Assembly (NCBI GenBank): GCA_041917055.1
Contig: JAYRYJ010000012.1
Span: forward strand, 1 to 64,000
DNA from: Pseudaquidulcibacter sp041917055
Lineage (GTDB): Bacteria > Pseudomonadota > Alphaproteobacteria > Caulobacterales > Aquidulcibacteraceae
Direction: 5' to 3'
Length of the DNA: 64,000 nt
The notes below the pieces were generated by a model. The model did not search any database. It was given only the letters and a program-made list of their open reading frames with translations, and had not been told where the DNA came from. Positions 9,038 to 18,370 of the stretch are shown here, in pieces. A program made the position numbers and the translations under genes. Positions within the stretch are counted from its first letter, which is position 1; every line of letters begins with the position of its first letter.

Positions 9038-10520
9038 CTTTTTCGCGTTTTCTTGATTTTTTTACTGGTGCAGCTTCTTGCACCGCAGGGGATGTTGCAA
9101 AGGGCATATGTCGCATAAAAGCGGGAACGTCATCGCCAAAACCGATTATTTTGTTTTCCACTATTGCCTTGTTTTCACGAACGCTCTTATCCGGAGCTTG
9201 TTTTATGGGTGCAGCATTTTCTGATTTTTTCGGCGTCTCTTGATGCCTTGGTTTGCGCTCCGGCTTTTGCTTATCGCCGAACTTCCGTTTTTCCGATTTA
9301 TGCGAATATTGATGCATCGGTTCGTCATTTTGACCAACATCTTTTTCAAGAATAGGAATTGGTTTTTTGATTAAATCAATAACATTTTTGAGGTGCTTTT
9401 CGTCAAACGGTGTCGCAATCATAAAGGCTTTGCCTGAACGACCTGCGCGCCCTGTGCGTCCTATTCTATGGACATAATCTTCAGAATGAGACGGCACATC
9501 ATAATTGAAAACGTGGCTGACATCAGAAATATCAAGGCCGCGTGCAGCAACATCAGAGGCCACCAAAAATTTCAAATCGCCATTCTTGAAATTATCAAGC
9601 GTCGCCATGCGTTGCGATTGCTGTAAATCACCATGAATAGGTGCAGCCGCAAAACCATGCTTGTCCAATGATTTAGCTACGATATCTACATCGCGTTTGC
9701 GATTACAAAAAATAATGGCGTTTTGAATGGCGTCGCCCTCAGAAACAATCAGATTGCGCAAGATGTTACGTTTTTGCTTCGCATCATCATATTTGCCATT
9801 TATCAGAAATTGCTCAATCGTGCTTGCAGTTTGATTGGGGCGCGCCACTTCAATGCGGGTTGGATTATGAAGGAATTGCTTAGCAAGCCCCTCAATTTCT
9901 GATGGCATTGTTGCGGAAAAGAAAAGGGTTTGGCGCGTGAATGGCGTCAATTTTACAATGCGTTCAATATCGGGAATGAAACCCATATCAAGCATTCTGT
10001 CGGCCTCATCAATCACCAATAATTGCACGCCGGACAATAGGATTTTGCCGCGTTCAAATTGGTCAAGCAATCTGCCGGGGGTTGCAATAAGGACATCGAC
10101 ACCCTTCATCAATAAAGCATCTTGATCACCAAAACTTACGCCGCCGATTAAAAGCGCCATATTTAATTTATGGTTCTTGCCGTATTTTTCGAAATTTTCC
10201 GCAACTTGCGCCGCCAGTTCACGCGTTGGCTCAAGAATGATGGTGCGCGGCATGCGCGCTTTGGCACGTCCAGACGATAAGATTTCGATCAGAGGTAAAA
10301 CAAAGCCCGCTGTCTTTCCAGTTCCGGTTTGTGCAATGCCCAAAATGTCGTGAGTCTTCAAAACTTCGGGGATTGCCTTCCATTGAATTGGCGTTGGCTT
10401 AGTATAGCCCGCATCACTTACAGCATCCAAAAGACTTTGTGATAGACCCAAATCAGCGAACGTCACGCCGTCTGGCGTTTCGGTTATTGCGGAATTGGAA
10501 TCATTATCAATCTCTGTCAT
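9030..10520 (-). CDS. DEAD-box RNA helicase, RhlE-like
   Basis: ATP-dependent RNA helicase of 496 residues. All core motifs are visible: the Q-motif in GYTKPTPIQWKAIPEVL, Walker A AQTGTGKTAGFVLP, PTRELAAQ, DEADRMLDMGF, SAT in FFSATMP, and HRIGRTGRAGRSG. After the helicase core the C-terminal 110 residues are basic and low in complexity, as in RhlE/CsdA-type proteins that act in ribosome assembly, RNA decay or cold adaptation. The frame extends further upstream, but the ATG at 10520 has a strong AAGGTG ribosome-binding site and fits the family start. Which DEAD paralogue it is cannot be settled here. Confidence 0.93.
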   Translation of the reverse strand: MTEIDNDSNSAITETPDGVTFADLGLSQSLLDAVSDAGYTKPTPIQWKAIPEVLKTHDILGIAQTGTGKTAGFVLPLIEILSSGRAKARMPRTIILEPTRELAAQVAENFEKYGKNHKLNMALLIGGVSFGDQDALLMKGVDVLIATPGRLLDQFERGKILLSGVQLLVIDEADRMLDMGFIPDIERIVKLTPFTRQTLFFSATMPSEIEGLAKQFLHNPTRIEVARPNQTASTIEQFLINGKYDDAKQKRNILRNLIVSEGDAIQNAIIFCNRKRDVDIVAKSLDKHGFAAAPIHGDLQQSQRMATLDNFKNGDLKFLVASDVAARGLDISDVSHVFNYDVPSHSEDYVHRIGRTGRAGRSGKAFMIATPFDEKHLKNVIDLIKKPIPILEKDVGQNDEPMHQYSHKSEKRKFGDKQKPERKPRHQETPKKSENAAPIKQAPDKSVRENKAIVENKIIGFGDDVPAFMRHMPFATSPAVQEAAPVKKSRKREKAI

Positions 10521-10623
10521 AGACACCTTTTGGGGGAAGTATTTTGCCGCAGTGCAATAGGAGTGGCACAAAGTCAAGTATAAGCGACCATTCAACAGTT
10601 TTGTCACCAAAATTGTTGTAAAT

Positions 10624-11496
10624 ATGGCTCATATTGCGTTAAGTTACGCGAAATTTTCGGGGGGCGGCGTGGCAAAAGAATTTTCTAATTATATCGGCGG
10701 TGTTAAAGAATTTTCGAAATTCGACACAAAACCAGCGACAGACCTTTCAAAAGAGGAAGCCCGTGCGCAAACCACCGAAAATCTCGAAAAATTAAAGGCT
10801 TTGCAAGAGGCATTATATGCAGAACACAAGCAATCATTATTAGTGGTTTTGCAAGCAATCGACGGCGGTGGCAAGGACGGCGCAATCGAGAATGTCTTTG
10901 GGCCTTTAAATTCAAATGGCTGTCGCGTTGCGTCATTCAAAGTTCCGACCCCGATAGAGGCTGACCATGATTTTTTATGGCGGGTACATGCCCAAACCCC
11001 AGCGAAAGGCGAAATTGTGGTTTTCAATCGCTCCCATTATGAACAGGTTTTGGTGGTGCGGGTTCACAATTTCGAAACCAAGGAAGTATGGTCGCGCCAT
11101 TATGATGAAATAAATGATTTTGAAAAATTGCTTGCGGCAAATAATACAAAAATCGTGAAATTCCTTTTACATATTTCTAAATCGGAACAATTGGAGCGTT
11201 TTAAAGGCCGACTTGACGACCCTAGCAAGCATTGGAAACTTGCAATTGGGGATTATAAAGAACGCGAACTTTGGGATGATTATCAAAGTGCCTTTGCCGA
11301 TATGGTCGAAAAAACCAGTAAAGACCACGCGCCATGGTATGTTATTCCATCAGACAAGAAATGGTATCGCGATTTGGTGATTTCTGGCATTCTGGTGGAA
11401 GCGCTTGAAAGCATGAACATCAAACTTCCTGAATGCAAAGACGATATAAATGAAATTCGCAGACTTTATGAAGCCGAAGCAGCAAAAGAAAAATAG
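10624..11496 (+). CDS. Polyphosphate kinase 2 family phosphotransferase
   Basis: Uses polyphosphate to phosphorylate nucleotides (NMP or NDP). The Walker A-like LQAIDGGGKDGAIENVFG, then CRVASFKVPTPIEADHDFLW and FNRSHYEQVLVVRVH are PPK2 signatures; the pattern is closest to the class III, single-domain enzymes. Classical members read MDAAGKDG where this protein has IDGGGKDG. The ATG at 10624 lacks a good ribosome-binding site; the GTG at 10669 has a GGGGGG run just upstream and may be the true start, giving an N-terminus near AKEFSNYIGG. recO follows after 14 bases. PPK1 and PPX are encoded about 16 kb away. Confidence 0.9.
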   Translation: MAHIALSYAKFSGGGVAKEFSNYIGGVKEFSKFDTKPATDLSKEEARAQTTENLEKLKALQEALYAEHKQSLLVVLQAIDGGGKDGAIENVFGPLNSNGCRVASFKVPTPIEADHDFLWRVHAQTPAKGEIVVFNRSHYEQVLVVRVHNFETKEVWSRHYDEINDFEKLLAANNTKIVKFLLHISKSEQLERFKGRLDDPSKHWKLAIGDYKERELWDDYQSAFADMVEKTSKDHAPWYVIPSDKKWYRDLVISGILVEALESMNIKLPECKDDINEIRRLYEAEAAKEK

Positions 11497-11510
11497 AAAT
11501 CCCCCTCGAA

Positions 11511-12245
11511 ATGAAGCCATTCACAGATGAAGCTATAAATATTGTCGCGCGAAGAATAGCCGAAAATGACGCGATTTTAGAGGTTTTTTCAAAAAACCAC
11601 GGGCGAATTCACGCCTATGTCTATGGTGGCGCATCAAAACGCAAAAGGCCTTTGTTGGAAAAAGGGCTTAAAGTCACGTTGGAATACAAAGCCAAAAATG
11701 AAGACGCTTTGGGCTATTTCGACCGAATTGAACCATCGGGCAATATTGCGGAAATTTTGGGAAATCATGCCGGGCTTTGCGCGATTTCTTCTGCCTGCGC
11801 GTTAATTCATGAAGCAATCCCCGAAAAAATGGCATATCCCGCACTTTTTGAAGCTACGGAAATTCTGATAAATTCAATCATTAACGAGGAATCATGGCCC
11901 GCAGTTTATGTATCGTGGGAAAGTGGTCTTTTGAAACATTGCGGTTTTGGCATGGATTTAAGCGAATGCGCATTAAGCGGCACAAAATCCAATCTTGCAT
12001 GGGTTTCGCCAAGAACTGCGCGCGCAGCAAACTATGATGCAGGATTGCCATATAAAGATAAATTATTGAAATTACCGCCGTTTTTATGTGACACGGATGC
12101 AGTGATAGAAACAGGCGATATCGCTGATGGCCTCGCACTTACAGGGTTTTTCCTTGAGCGCGATCTATTGGGTCAAGCCCAAAAGCCAATGCCCGAGGCG
12201 CGCGCGCAATTAATCTATGCACTCGGTCGGGCGGGGCTTTTGTGA
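11511..12245 (+). CDS. recO: DNA recombination and repair protein RecO
   Basis: Recombination mediator that, with RecR, loads RecA onto SSB-coated DNA. The N-terminal OB-fold segment, AENDAILEVFSKNHGRIHAY then GASKRKRPLLEKG, and the late SPRTARAANYDAGLPYKD followed by KLLKLPPFL match alphaproteobacterial RecO; the length of 244 residues also fits. In most alphaproteobacteria recO follows era directly. Here it is about 2.5 kb away on the opposite strand, paired with PPK2. Its TGA directly abuts the stop of the convergent diguanylate cyclase gene. Confidence 0.92.
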   Translation: MKPFTDEAINIVARRIAENDAILEVFSKNHGRIHAYVYGGASKRKRPLLEKGLKVTLEYKAKNEDALGYFDRIEPSGNIAEILGNHAGLCAISSACALIHEAIPEKMAYPALFEATEILINSIINEESWPAVYVSWESGLLKHCGFGMDLSECALSGTKSNLAWVSPRTARAANYDAGLPYKDKLLKLPPFLCDTDAVIETGDIADGLALTGFFLERDLLGQAQKPMPEARAQLIYALGRAGLL

Positions 12246-13292
12246 TTAGGCCGCTTTTTTCAAAGTTTGATTCGCAAGCGTAGTTTGATTGCGACCATTG
12301 TTTTTGGAGGCATAAAGCGCTTCATCAATGCGCTCAATGAAATCTCTTGGATCTTCATTGGAATTTATTTGCCCGACACCCATTGAAATAGTGATTTGAC
12401 CTAAATCTTCCTTGGAAGTTCGGCGAATTAGCTTTTTGCGCTCAACCGTTTGACGGATTTTTTCGGCAATATCGCGCGCACCTTTTGCATCTAAGTCAGG
12501 CGCAATAATGGCAAACTCTTCGCCGCCCATACGCGCCACAAGGCCACCATTAGGGACATAAGTCTGCAAAACCCCTGATACATAACAAATAACTTGGTCG
12601 CCGGTTTGGTGTCCCCATTTGTCATTTATGCGCTTAAAGAAATCAATATCGCACATGATTAGCGAAATCGGTTTACGGGTTCGCTTTTGGGTTTTTAAAG
12701 CGTCTTCCAAGAAATTATTGAAAGTCTTGCGATTGGCAACACCGGTTAATGCGTCTTTGGACGCCTCTGAACGCGCTTCTTCCAATTCTTTTTTGAGGTT
12801 AGAAATTTCGGCGTGCGATTGGGCGATTTTGTCTTCCAATACGCTGGAATGTTCGATCATTTTATCGGTTGCACTTGATAAATCCTCGACCAATACGCTG
12901 ATGATTTCTTCCTTTTTATCGGATTGCAATTGAATTCTTGCACCGCTTAATTTGTCTGCGAAGGCGCGTGTTTCGCGACGGGTTTCTTCAATTCCGTCCA
13001 TTATGTCACGCATTTGGTGTTCCAAAGTGCCGCCGGCATCTATGATTTTGTCTGATAATTGATGGCGCTCGATATGGTGTTCATAAAGACTTGCGCAAAA
13101 ATAATCATCAATTTTTTTGCCTTGTTCCAATAATGAATCAATGTCCGCCTTTAATGCAGAAATTGAATCACTGTGATAGGCGAACCAAACCGCGTAATTT
13201 TTGACATTCGGCAAAATGCCAAATTTTTCCATTGAAGCGAATGCATTCTTTGCACTTTGCCAAATATCTATTGAGGTGTTATTATTTTTCAC
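12246..13292 (-). CDS. Diguanylate cyclase (GGDEF domain)
   Basis: Synthesises cyclic di-GMP from two GTP. The C-terminal domain (about residues 178-340) starts KDALTGVANRKTFNNFL, binds metal at MCDIDFFKRIND and has an intact active-site motif MGGEEF at 256-260, so it should be active. The inhibitory RxxD site expected five residues before GGEEF is replaced by PNGG, so classical product inhibition is probably absent. The first 170 residues are soluble, with a predicted coiled coil from about 120 to 178, and carry no recognised sensor domain or membrane helix; similar N-termini occur in cytosolic alphaproteobacterial cyclases. Confidence 0.93.
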   Translation of the reverse strand: MKNNNTSIDIWQSAKNAFASMEKFGILPNVKNYAVWFAYHSDSISALKADIDSLLEQGKKIDDYFCASLYEHHIERHQLSDKIIDAGGTLEHQMRDIMDGIEETRRETRAFADKLSGARIQLQSDKKEEIISVLVEDLSSATDKMIEHSSVLEDKIAQSHAEISNLKKELEEARSEASKDALTGVANRKTFNNFLEDALKTQKRTRKPISLIMCDIDFFKRINDKWGHQTGDQVICYVSGVLQTYVPNGGLVARMGGEEFAIIAPDLDAKGARDIAEKIRQTVERKKLIRRTSKEDLGQITISMGVGQINSNEDPRDFIERIDEALYASKNNGRNQTTLANQTLKKAA

Positions 13293-13372
13293 TTTTCAAA
13301 CCCGTTTTTGCCAATCTAACCCATAAGAGTAGCTAATCGGTAAACAAACCAAAATTTTTTAGAGAAAATCGC

Positions 13373-14791
13373 ATGGAATTACAGACCGCATTTGCCGCAC
13401 AAAAAGACGATTATTTAGAACATGGCGCTCTTAGTATATCTCAAAGAAAACAGATACTTAAATCCCTTATCGGCATTTTAATTAATGAAAAAACGGCAAT
13501 TTGCGCAGCGTTGAAAGAAGATTTTTCATCTCGTGATGGAGTTTTAAGTGAATTTACGGATATTAACCCTGCCCTTCAAAGCCTAAAGCATGCACTGCAT
13601 AATATTCATAAATGGGTAAGGCCGAAAAAGGTCTGGCCAACGCCTGCTTTATTGGGATTGATTGGCGCAAAAGCACGGATTGATTTTCAGGCCAAAGGCG
13701 TGATCGGCGTCATGAGTCCGTGGAATTTTCCAATAAACCTAACTTTTGGCCCATTGGCGGGGATAATTGCGGCGGGTAATCGCGCGCTTTTAAAACCTTC
13801 TGAACTTTCCCCCAATACTTCAAATCTTATTGCCGAACTAATTAAACGAAAAATTCCACCAGAATTCATAAATGTCATAAATGGCGGCGTGGAAACCGCC
13901 GCTGAATTCACCAAATTGCCATTTGACCATATTGTCTTCACAGGTGCCACATCGGTCGGGCGCAAAGTTATGGCGGCGGCGGCTCAAAACCTTGTGCCGG
14001 TAACTTTGGAACTTGGTGGCAAAAGCCCTGTTATTGTTTCAAAAACCGCTGACCTCGAACTCGTGGCAACGCGGGTAATTAGTGGCAAGCTAATGAATGC
14101 GGGACAGGTTTGTTTGGCACCTGATTATGTTCTATTGCATGAAGATCAATTGCGACCTTTTATCGAATTTGCAAAAAAAGCCTGTGCCCAGCAATTTCCA
14201 AACATTTTTTCTAATCCGGAATATACTGCAATCATTAATGAACGTCATTTTTCACGCCTTCAGTCTTATTTAGACGAAGCGCGCAAAGAAGGTTGTGAAA
14301 TTATTGAGTTTAACCCGGCGAATGAAGTCGCGAAAGCAACGAATACGCGAAAGATTTTACCGACTATAATTATTAACCCGCCCGAACACCTAAAATTGAT
14401 GCAAGATGAGATTTTTGGTCCGATTTTGCCAATAAAAACCATTGGCGAAATCAATGAGGCAGTAAATTATATCAATACCCACCCTCGTCCATTGGCACTT
14501 TATTATTTTGGCAAAGGCCGGAATGAAGAAAATTATGTCTTGGACAAGTGCATTTCCGGCGGCGTTACAATTAATGACGTGATTTTCCATATTGCTATGG
14601 AAAACTTGCCGTTTGGCGGTGTTGGTTCGTCGGGGATTGGTGCGTATCACGGGCATCGCGGGTTTTTGGAATTTTCGCATCAAAAATCTGTCTATCGCCA
14701 ATTACCGCGCGATAATTTCCTTTTGAAAGCGTTCAGGCCACCATTTGGCAAAACCATGCGCCATTATTTGGATTTTGAGATGCGCGAATAG
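13373..14791 (+). CDS. Aldehyde dehydrogenase, coniferyl-type
   Basis: NAD(P)-dependent aldehyde dehydrogenase of 472 residues. The family landmarks are GVIGVMSPWNFPINLTFGPL, the general base glutamate in LELGGKSPVIV, and the catalytic cysteine in NAGQVCLAPDYVLL. The short form, the N-terminal SISQRKQILKSL and the C-terminal FSHQKSVYRQ stretch most resemble coniferyl aldehyde dehydrogenases and related long-chain aldehyde enzymes. The natural substrate is unknown. It stands alone, divergent from the diguanylate cyclase and convergent with era, with 1 base between stops. Confidence 0.9.
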   Translation: MELQTAFAAQKDDYLEHGALSISQRKQILKSLIGILINEKTAICAALKEDFSSRDGVLSEFTDINPALQSLKHALHNIHKWVRPKKVWPTPALLGLIGAKARIDFQAKGVIGVMSPWNFPINLTFGPLAGIIAAGNRALLKPSELSPNTSNLIAELIKRKIPPEFINVINGGVETAAEFTKLPFDHIVFTGATSVGRKVMAAAAQNLVPVTLELGGKSPVIVSKTADLELVATRVISGKLMNAGQVCLAPDYVLLHEDQLRPFIEFAKKACAQQFPNIFSNPEYTAIINERHFSRLQSYLDEARKEGCEIIEFNPANEVAKATNTRKILPTIIINPPEHLKLMQDEIFGPILPIKTIGEINEAVNYINTHPRPLALYYFGKGRNEENYVLDKCISGGVTINDVIFHIAMENLPFGGVGSSGIGAYHGHRGFLEFSHQKSVYRQLPRDNFLLKAFRPPFGKTMRHYLDFEMRE

Positions 14792-14792
14792 G

Positions 14793-15734
14793 TTAAGAAT
14801 CAAAATCCAAGCCCATGGCATTATAGGCCTGTCTTGATTCCAGCCAATTTTCGCGCACTTTGACATGGACGAATAAATGAACAGGACATTCAATTTCTTT
14901 TGCGATTTCGTGCCTCGCTTGGCTTGAAATCCATTTTAAAGTCTCGCCATTTTTACCGATTACAATTGGCTTATGACCTTCTTTACCAATATAAAGGGTT
15001 TGATCGATGCGCACCGAACCATCTTTGCGATTTTCCCAAGCATCGGTTTCGACATGCGTAAAATATGGCAATTCGTCATGCAATCTTAGGAATACTTTTT
15101 CCCGCGTAATTTCAGATGCCATCATGCGCAATGGCAAATCTGCGATTTGGTCTTCGGGATATAGGAATTCCGATTTAGGCAGAAATTGGGTGATTTCGCT
15201 TAGAAAACCATCCAAACCAATCGATTTGGTCGCAGAAATCATGCAAAGCGCTTTATATATTTCTTTATCATAAAGCTTCTCCGCCAGTTCCAATAATTTT
15301 GGTTTTTCAATTTCATCAATTTTATTGAATACTAAAATTGCGGGGATTTTACTGGATTTTAGGCCTTCATTTATGCGTTCGAAATCTTCGAAATTGTGCT
15401 TATCGCCTTTTTGTGGTTTGCCTAATAATGCGCGATAAATTGACGGCGCATCAATTATGTGCGCCAAACAATCGGCATCCTTTGCACCCGCCCATGCTGA
15501 AGAAACCATGGCACGATCGAGGCGTTTTTTTGGCGCAAATATGCCGGGTGTATCCACAAAGATAATTTGACAATTATCCTTGATAATAATCCCTTTAACC
15601 GGAAAACGTGTGGTTTGAACCTTGTGCGAGATTATCGAAATTTTTTGCCCTGCAAGCGCGTTCAAAAGACTTGATTTTCCGGCATTTGGCGCGCCGATTA
15701 TGGCAACAAAGCCGCATTGTTTTTCATCGCTCAT
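14793..15734 (-). CDS. era: GTPase Era
   Basis: Ribosome-assembly GTPase that binds the 3' end of 16S rRNA. G1 is GAPNAGKSSLLN, switch I includes SHKVQTTRFPVKG, G3 is DTPGIF, and G4 is NKID in LVFNKIDEIEKP; the C-terminal KH domain includes PIVIGKNGETLKWI. At 313 residues it has the normal length. Its start overlaps the rnc stop by 4 bases, the conserved rnc-era pair. Confidence 0.97.
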   Translation of the reverse strand: MSDEKQCGFVAIIGAPNAGKSSLLNALAGQKISIISHKVQTTRFPVKGIIIKDNCQIIFVDTPGIFAPKKRLDRAMVSSAWAGAKDADCLAHIIDAPSIYRALLGKPQKGDKHNFEDFERINEGLKSSKIPAILVFNKIDEIEKPKLLELAEKLYDKEIYKALCMISATKSIGLDGFLSEITQFLPKSEFLYPEDQIADLPLRMMASEITREKVFLRLHDELPYFTHVETDAWENRKDGSVRIDQTLYIGKEGHKPIVIGKNGETLKWISSQARHEIAKEIECPVHLFVHVKVRENWLESRQAYNAMGLDFDS

Positions 15735-16417
15735 GGATTTGTAACCTCTAAATATAGAATTTCGGCGGCTTTTTGTTGGGCGATTTGTTTGGACGCACCA
15801 CTTGCCTGCGCTATGCTTTCATTCACTTTGACAGACATAACAAACGCCGGCGCATGATCAGGGCCTTCGCGCGAGATTAATGTATATTTTGGCATTTCAA
15901 AACCGCGTTTTTGCGCCCATTCTTGCAAAAGGCTTTTGTAATTATGACGACCCTTTTGGTGTTTGTCGCTTGAATTTATTGCTAAATCAATCAAAAAGTC
16001 GCACGCTTTTTTGCCGCCATCTAAATATGCCGCGCCTATCAAAGCCTCATAGGCATCGCCCAAAACATTATCATTAGTTTTGAGATTCGAAATGCTTTTT
16101 GAGACTTTCAAATATTCATATAGACCAATGGCGCGCGCGGCATGGGCACAATTTCCGCCATTTACAATATTATTATAAATGCGCGTAAGTTCGCCTTCCT
16201 CTACACTTGGGTAATTGTCATAGATTTTTTGCGCAACCAAAAGGCCAAGCACTCTGTCGCCAAGCCATTCAAGGCGTTCATTGCTTTCAAAACCGCTTTT
16301 GCCCTCACCCGCGCTTTTATGTACAAGCGCGAGTTGTAATAGTTCTAAATTACTAAATTCATGCGAAATGGCCGATTGCAAATCAGATAATTCAGCGGCG
16401 GCATGTGAATTTCGCAT
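15731..16417 (-). CDS. rnc: Ribonuclease III
   Basis: Double-stranded RNA endonuclease that matures rRNA and cleaves structured RNAs. The signature NERLEWLGDRVLGLLVAQ has the catalytic Glu and Asp (Trp where Phe is more usual), the second acidic cluster is VLGDAYEALIGAAYLDGG, and a dsRNA-binding domain fills the last 70 residues (YKSLLQEWAQKRG onward). Length is 228 residues. Start and lepB stop share bases (TAATG). Confidence 0.97.
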   Translation of the reverse strand: MRNSHAAAELSDLQSAISHEFSNLELLQLALVHKSAGEGKSGFESNERLEWLGDRVLGLLVAQKIYDNYPSVEEGELTRIYNNIVNGGNCAHAARAIGLYEYLKVSKSISNLKTNDNVLGDAYEALIGAAYLDGGKKACDFLIDLAINSSDKHQKGRHNYKSLLQEWAQKRGFEMPKYTLISREGPDHAPAFVMSVKVNESIAQASGASKQIAQQKAAEILYLEVTNP

Positions 16418-17217
16418 TATTTAATCGGCACCAAAAATCTATCTAAGCGCAGTTTGGTAAACCAAGTCCAAGGTTTGAATAGTGACACACCATCATTCCA
16501 ACTGAGTATAACAGTGCGCCCTTTGCCAACTATATTCTCTTCTGGGACAAAACCAACACCTTGCTCTGAAGATGGCAAAGGTTTGGCACGGGAATCGGTC
16601 GAATTATCGCGATTATCGCCCATCATGAAATAATGACCTGCCGGCACTTCATAAACTTCAGTATTATCGAAAGGTCCCGATTCATAAAAATCATAGACAG
16701 TATATTTTTTGCCATTCGGAAGGGTTTCTTCCCAACGATTTGTAGAGATAGTTTGCCCTGACGAATCTTCAATAATCTGTGGTTCTAAAGGCATACGCGG
16801 AACAGGATTGCCATTAATAATCAATTGTCCACCAACAACTTGAATTCTATCACCCGGAAGGCCGATTACGCGTTTGATATAATCAACATGCGTGTTCACT
16901 GGATGTTTGAATACCACAACATCACCGCGCGTGATTTGTTTGCCCATAATGCGACCTTTAAATAAAGGCGGTTCAAACGGTATTGAAGCTTTTGAAATGC
17001 CATAATCCCATTTAGAAACCACAAGATAATCACCGACAATAAGGCCGGGGCGCATTGATTCCGACGGAATGCTAAAGGGCTGAAAAATAAAAATTCTAAG
17101 ACCTAATGCGATGAACAAAGCCCAAAATAGGACTTTTAAAGTATCGCCTAAGGATTCTTCTTCTTTTACAGTTTTTGCAGGATTTGGGATAATCTTCTGG
17201 GAAGTTTCGTCACTCAT
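16417..17217 (-). CDS. lepB: Signal peptidase I
   Basis: Membrane serine protease that cleaves signal peptides from exported proteins. A single membrane segment spans about residues 27-45 (TLKVLFWALFIALGLRIF). The catalytic serine is in IPSESMRPGLIVGD and the catalytic lysine in VDYIKRVIGLPGDR; MGDNRDNSTDSR is the downstream family box. The frame opens with a TTG 12 bases upstream, but the ATG at 17217, 2 bases after the acpS stop, is the better start and gives 266 residues. Confidence 0.96.
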   Translation of the reverse strand: MSDETSQKIIPNPAKTVKEEESLGDTLKVLFWALFIALGLRIFIFQPFSIPSESMRPGLIVGDYLVVSKWDYGISKASIPFEPPLFKGRIMGKQITRGDVVVFKHPVNTHVDYIKRVIGLPGDRIQVVGGQLIINGNPVPRMPLEPQIIEDSSGQTISTNRWEETLPNGKKYTVYDFYESGPFDNTEVYEVPAGHYFMMGDNRDNSTDSRAKPLPSSEQGVGFVPEENIVGKGRTVILSWNDGVSLFKPWTWFTKLRLDRFLVPIK

Positions 17218-17219
17218 TA

Positions 17220-17624
17220 TTATTCGCAATCTATTAGTTCAACAATTACATACGCTATAGCATAGGGATAATCGTCAGACATAGTTAAAAAAATGTTGGC
17301 TTTTTTGCCTTTGGGGACACGGCTCTCAAATAATTCTTTGGTTTTTCCTGTTAATTCGATTGATGGCCGACCGGAAGGGGCATTTACTACACCAATATCA
17401 CGCCATGCAACGCCAAAGCGCATACCGGTTCCAATCGCCTTGGCAAATGCTTCTTTTGCTGCAAAGCGTTTGGCATAGGAATGGGCTTTTAGCTTTGGTG
17501 TCCGATTAGCGCGTTCTTGTTCTTTTGCTGTGAAACACCTTTGTTCAAAACGATTTGCATATTTCTCGAGTGTTTTTTCAATTCGTGAAATCACACAAAT
17601 ATCTGAGCCAATTCCAATAATCAT
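17220..17624 (-). CDS. acpS: Holo-[acyl-carrier-protein] synthase
   Basis: Transfers 4'-phosphopantetheine from CoA to apo-ACP. The N-terminal GIGSDICVISRIEKTLEKY with its metal-binding aspartate, and KRFAAKEAFAKAIGTG with the second acidic residue, are diagnostic. Length is 134 residues. The acceptor protein AcpP is encoded about 30 kb away at 47627-47863. It overlaps the pdxJ stop by 4 bases in the conserved pdxJ-acpS-lepB order. Confidence 0.96.
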   Translation of the reverse strand: MIIGIGSDICVISRIEKTLEKYANRFEQRCFTAKEQERANRTPKLKAHSYAKRFAAKEAFAKAIGTGMRFGVAWRDIGVVNAPSGRPSIELTGKTKELFESRVPKGKKANIFLTMSDDYPYAIAYVIVELIDCE

Positions 17625-18370
17625 GCAGCAAAACCCCGTGCCTCATCCATCAGTTTTCGCATTTTTAGAATTGCAGCCTCAAGCCCTATAAAAATCGCCT
17701 CGCCAATCAGATAGTGGCCTATATTTAGCTCTATGATTTCGGGAATTTGCGCAATGGGGGTTACGGAATTAAATGCAATGCCATGTCCGGCATGAACTTC
17801 TAAACCTAACTCGGAACCAAGTTTCGCCGTGGCCTTGATTTTCTCTAAAACTTCATCAGCGAATTGGGTATCACCTGCATTTATGGCATCACAATATTTT
17901 CCGGTATGAATTTCAATGGCCCGCGCGCCAATCCTATGCGCTGCTAATGCCTGTTCGGGATTCGGCTCAACGAATAGCGAAACGCGCGAACCGTTTTCTT
18001 GCAAGACTTGAACAAAGGGCGTGAGATAATTTTCGCCCGCCTTGGCATCGAGGCCACCTTCGGTCGTTGTTTCTTGTCTCTTTTCGGGGACAAGGCAAAC
18101 CGCGTGTGGGCGATATTTAAGGGCAATATCGCGCATTTCAATATTAGCCGCCATTTCAAGATTTAATGGCAAAGCAATTGAATTTGAGAGAATATCCAAA
18201 TCTTCGTCACGAATGTGGCGGCGATCTTCACGCAAATGTATCGTTATAGAATCGGCACCCGCCGCTTGGGCCAGATTTGCGGCACGCAGGGTTTCAGGAT
18301 GGTCGCCGCCCCGCGCATTGCGCAAAGTCGCCACATGGTCGATATTTATACCAAGTCTTAGTCTTTGCAT
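17621..18370 (-). CDS. pdxJ: Pyridoxine 5'-phosphate synthase
   Basis: Condenses 1-deoxyxylulose 5-phosphate with aminoacetone phosphate to form pyridoxine 5'-phosphate, the last step of the DXP-dependent vitamin B6 route. Motifs are LGINIDHVATLRNARGG, EDRRHIRDED, FVEPNPEQ and VHAGHGI. PdxA, which makes the amine substrate, is also in this window. An in-frame GTG precedes, but the ATG at 18370 shares its first base with the pyrE stop (TGATG), typical of coupled genes, and gives 249 residues. Confidence 0.96.
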   Translation of the reverse strand: MQRLRLGINIDHVATLRNARGGDHPETLRAANLAQAAGADSITIHLREDRRHIRDEDLDILSNSIALPLNLEMAANIEMRDIALKYRPHAVCLVPEKRQETTTEGGLDAKAGENYLTPFVQVLQENGSRVSLFVEPNPEQALAAHRIGARAIEIHTGKYCDAINAGDTQFADEVLEKIKATAKLGSELGLEVHAGHGIAFNSVTPIAQIPEIIELNIGHYLIGEAIFIGLEAAILKMRKLMDEARGFAA

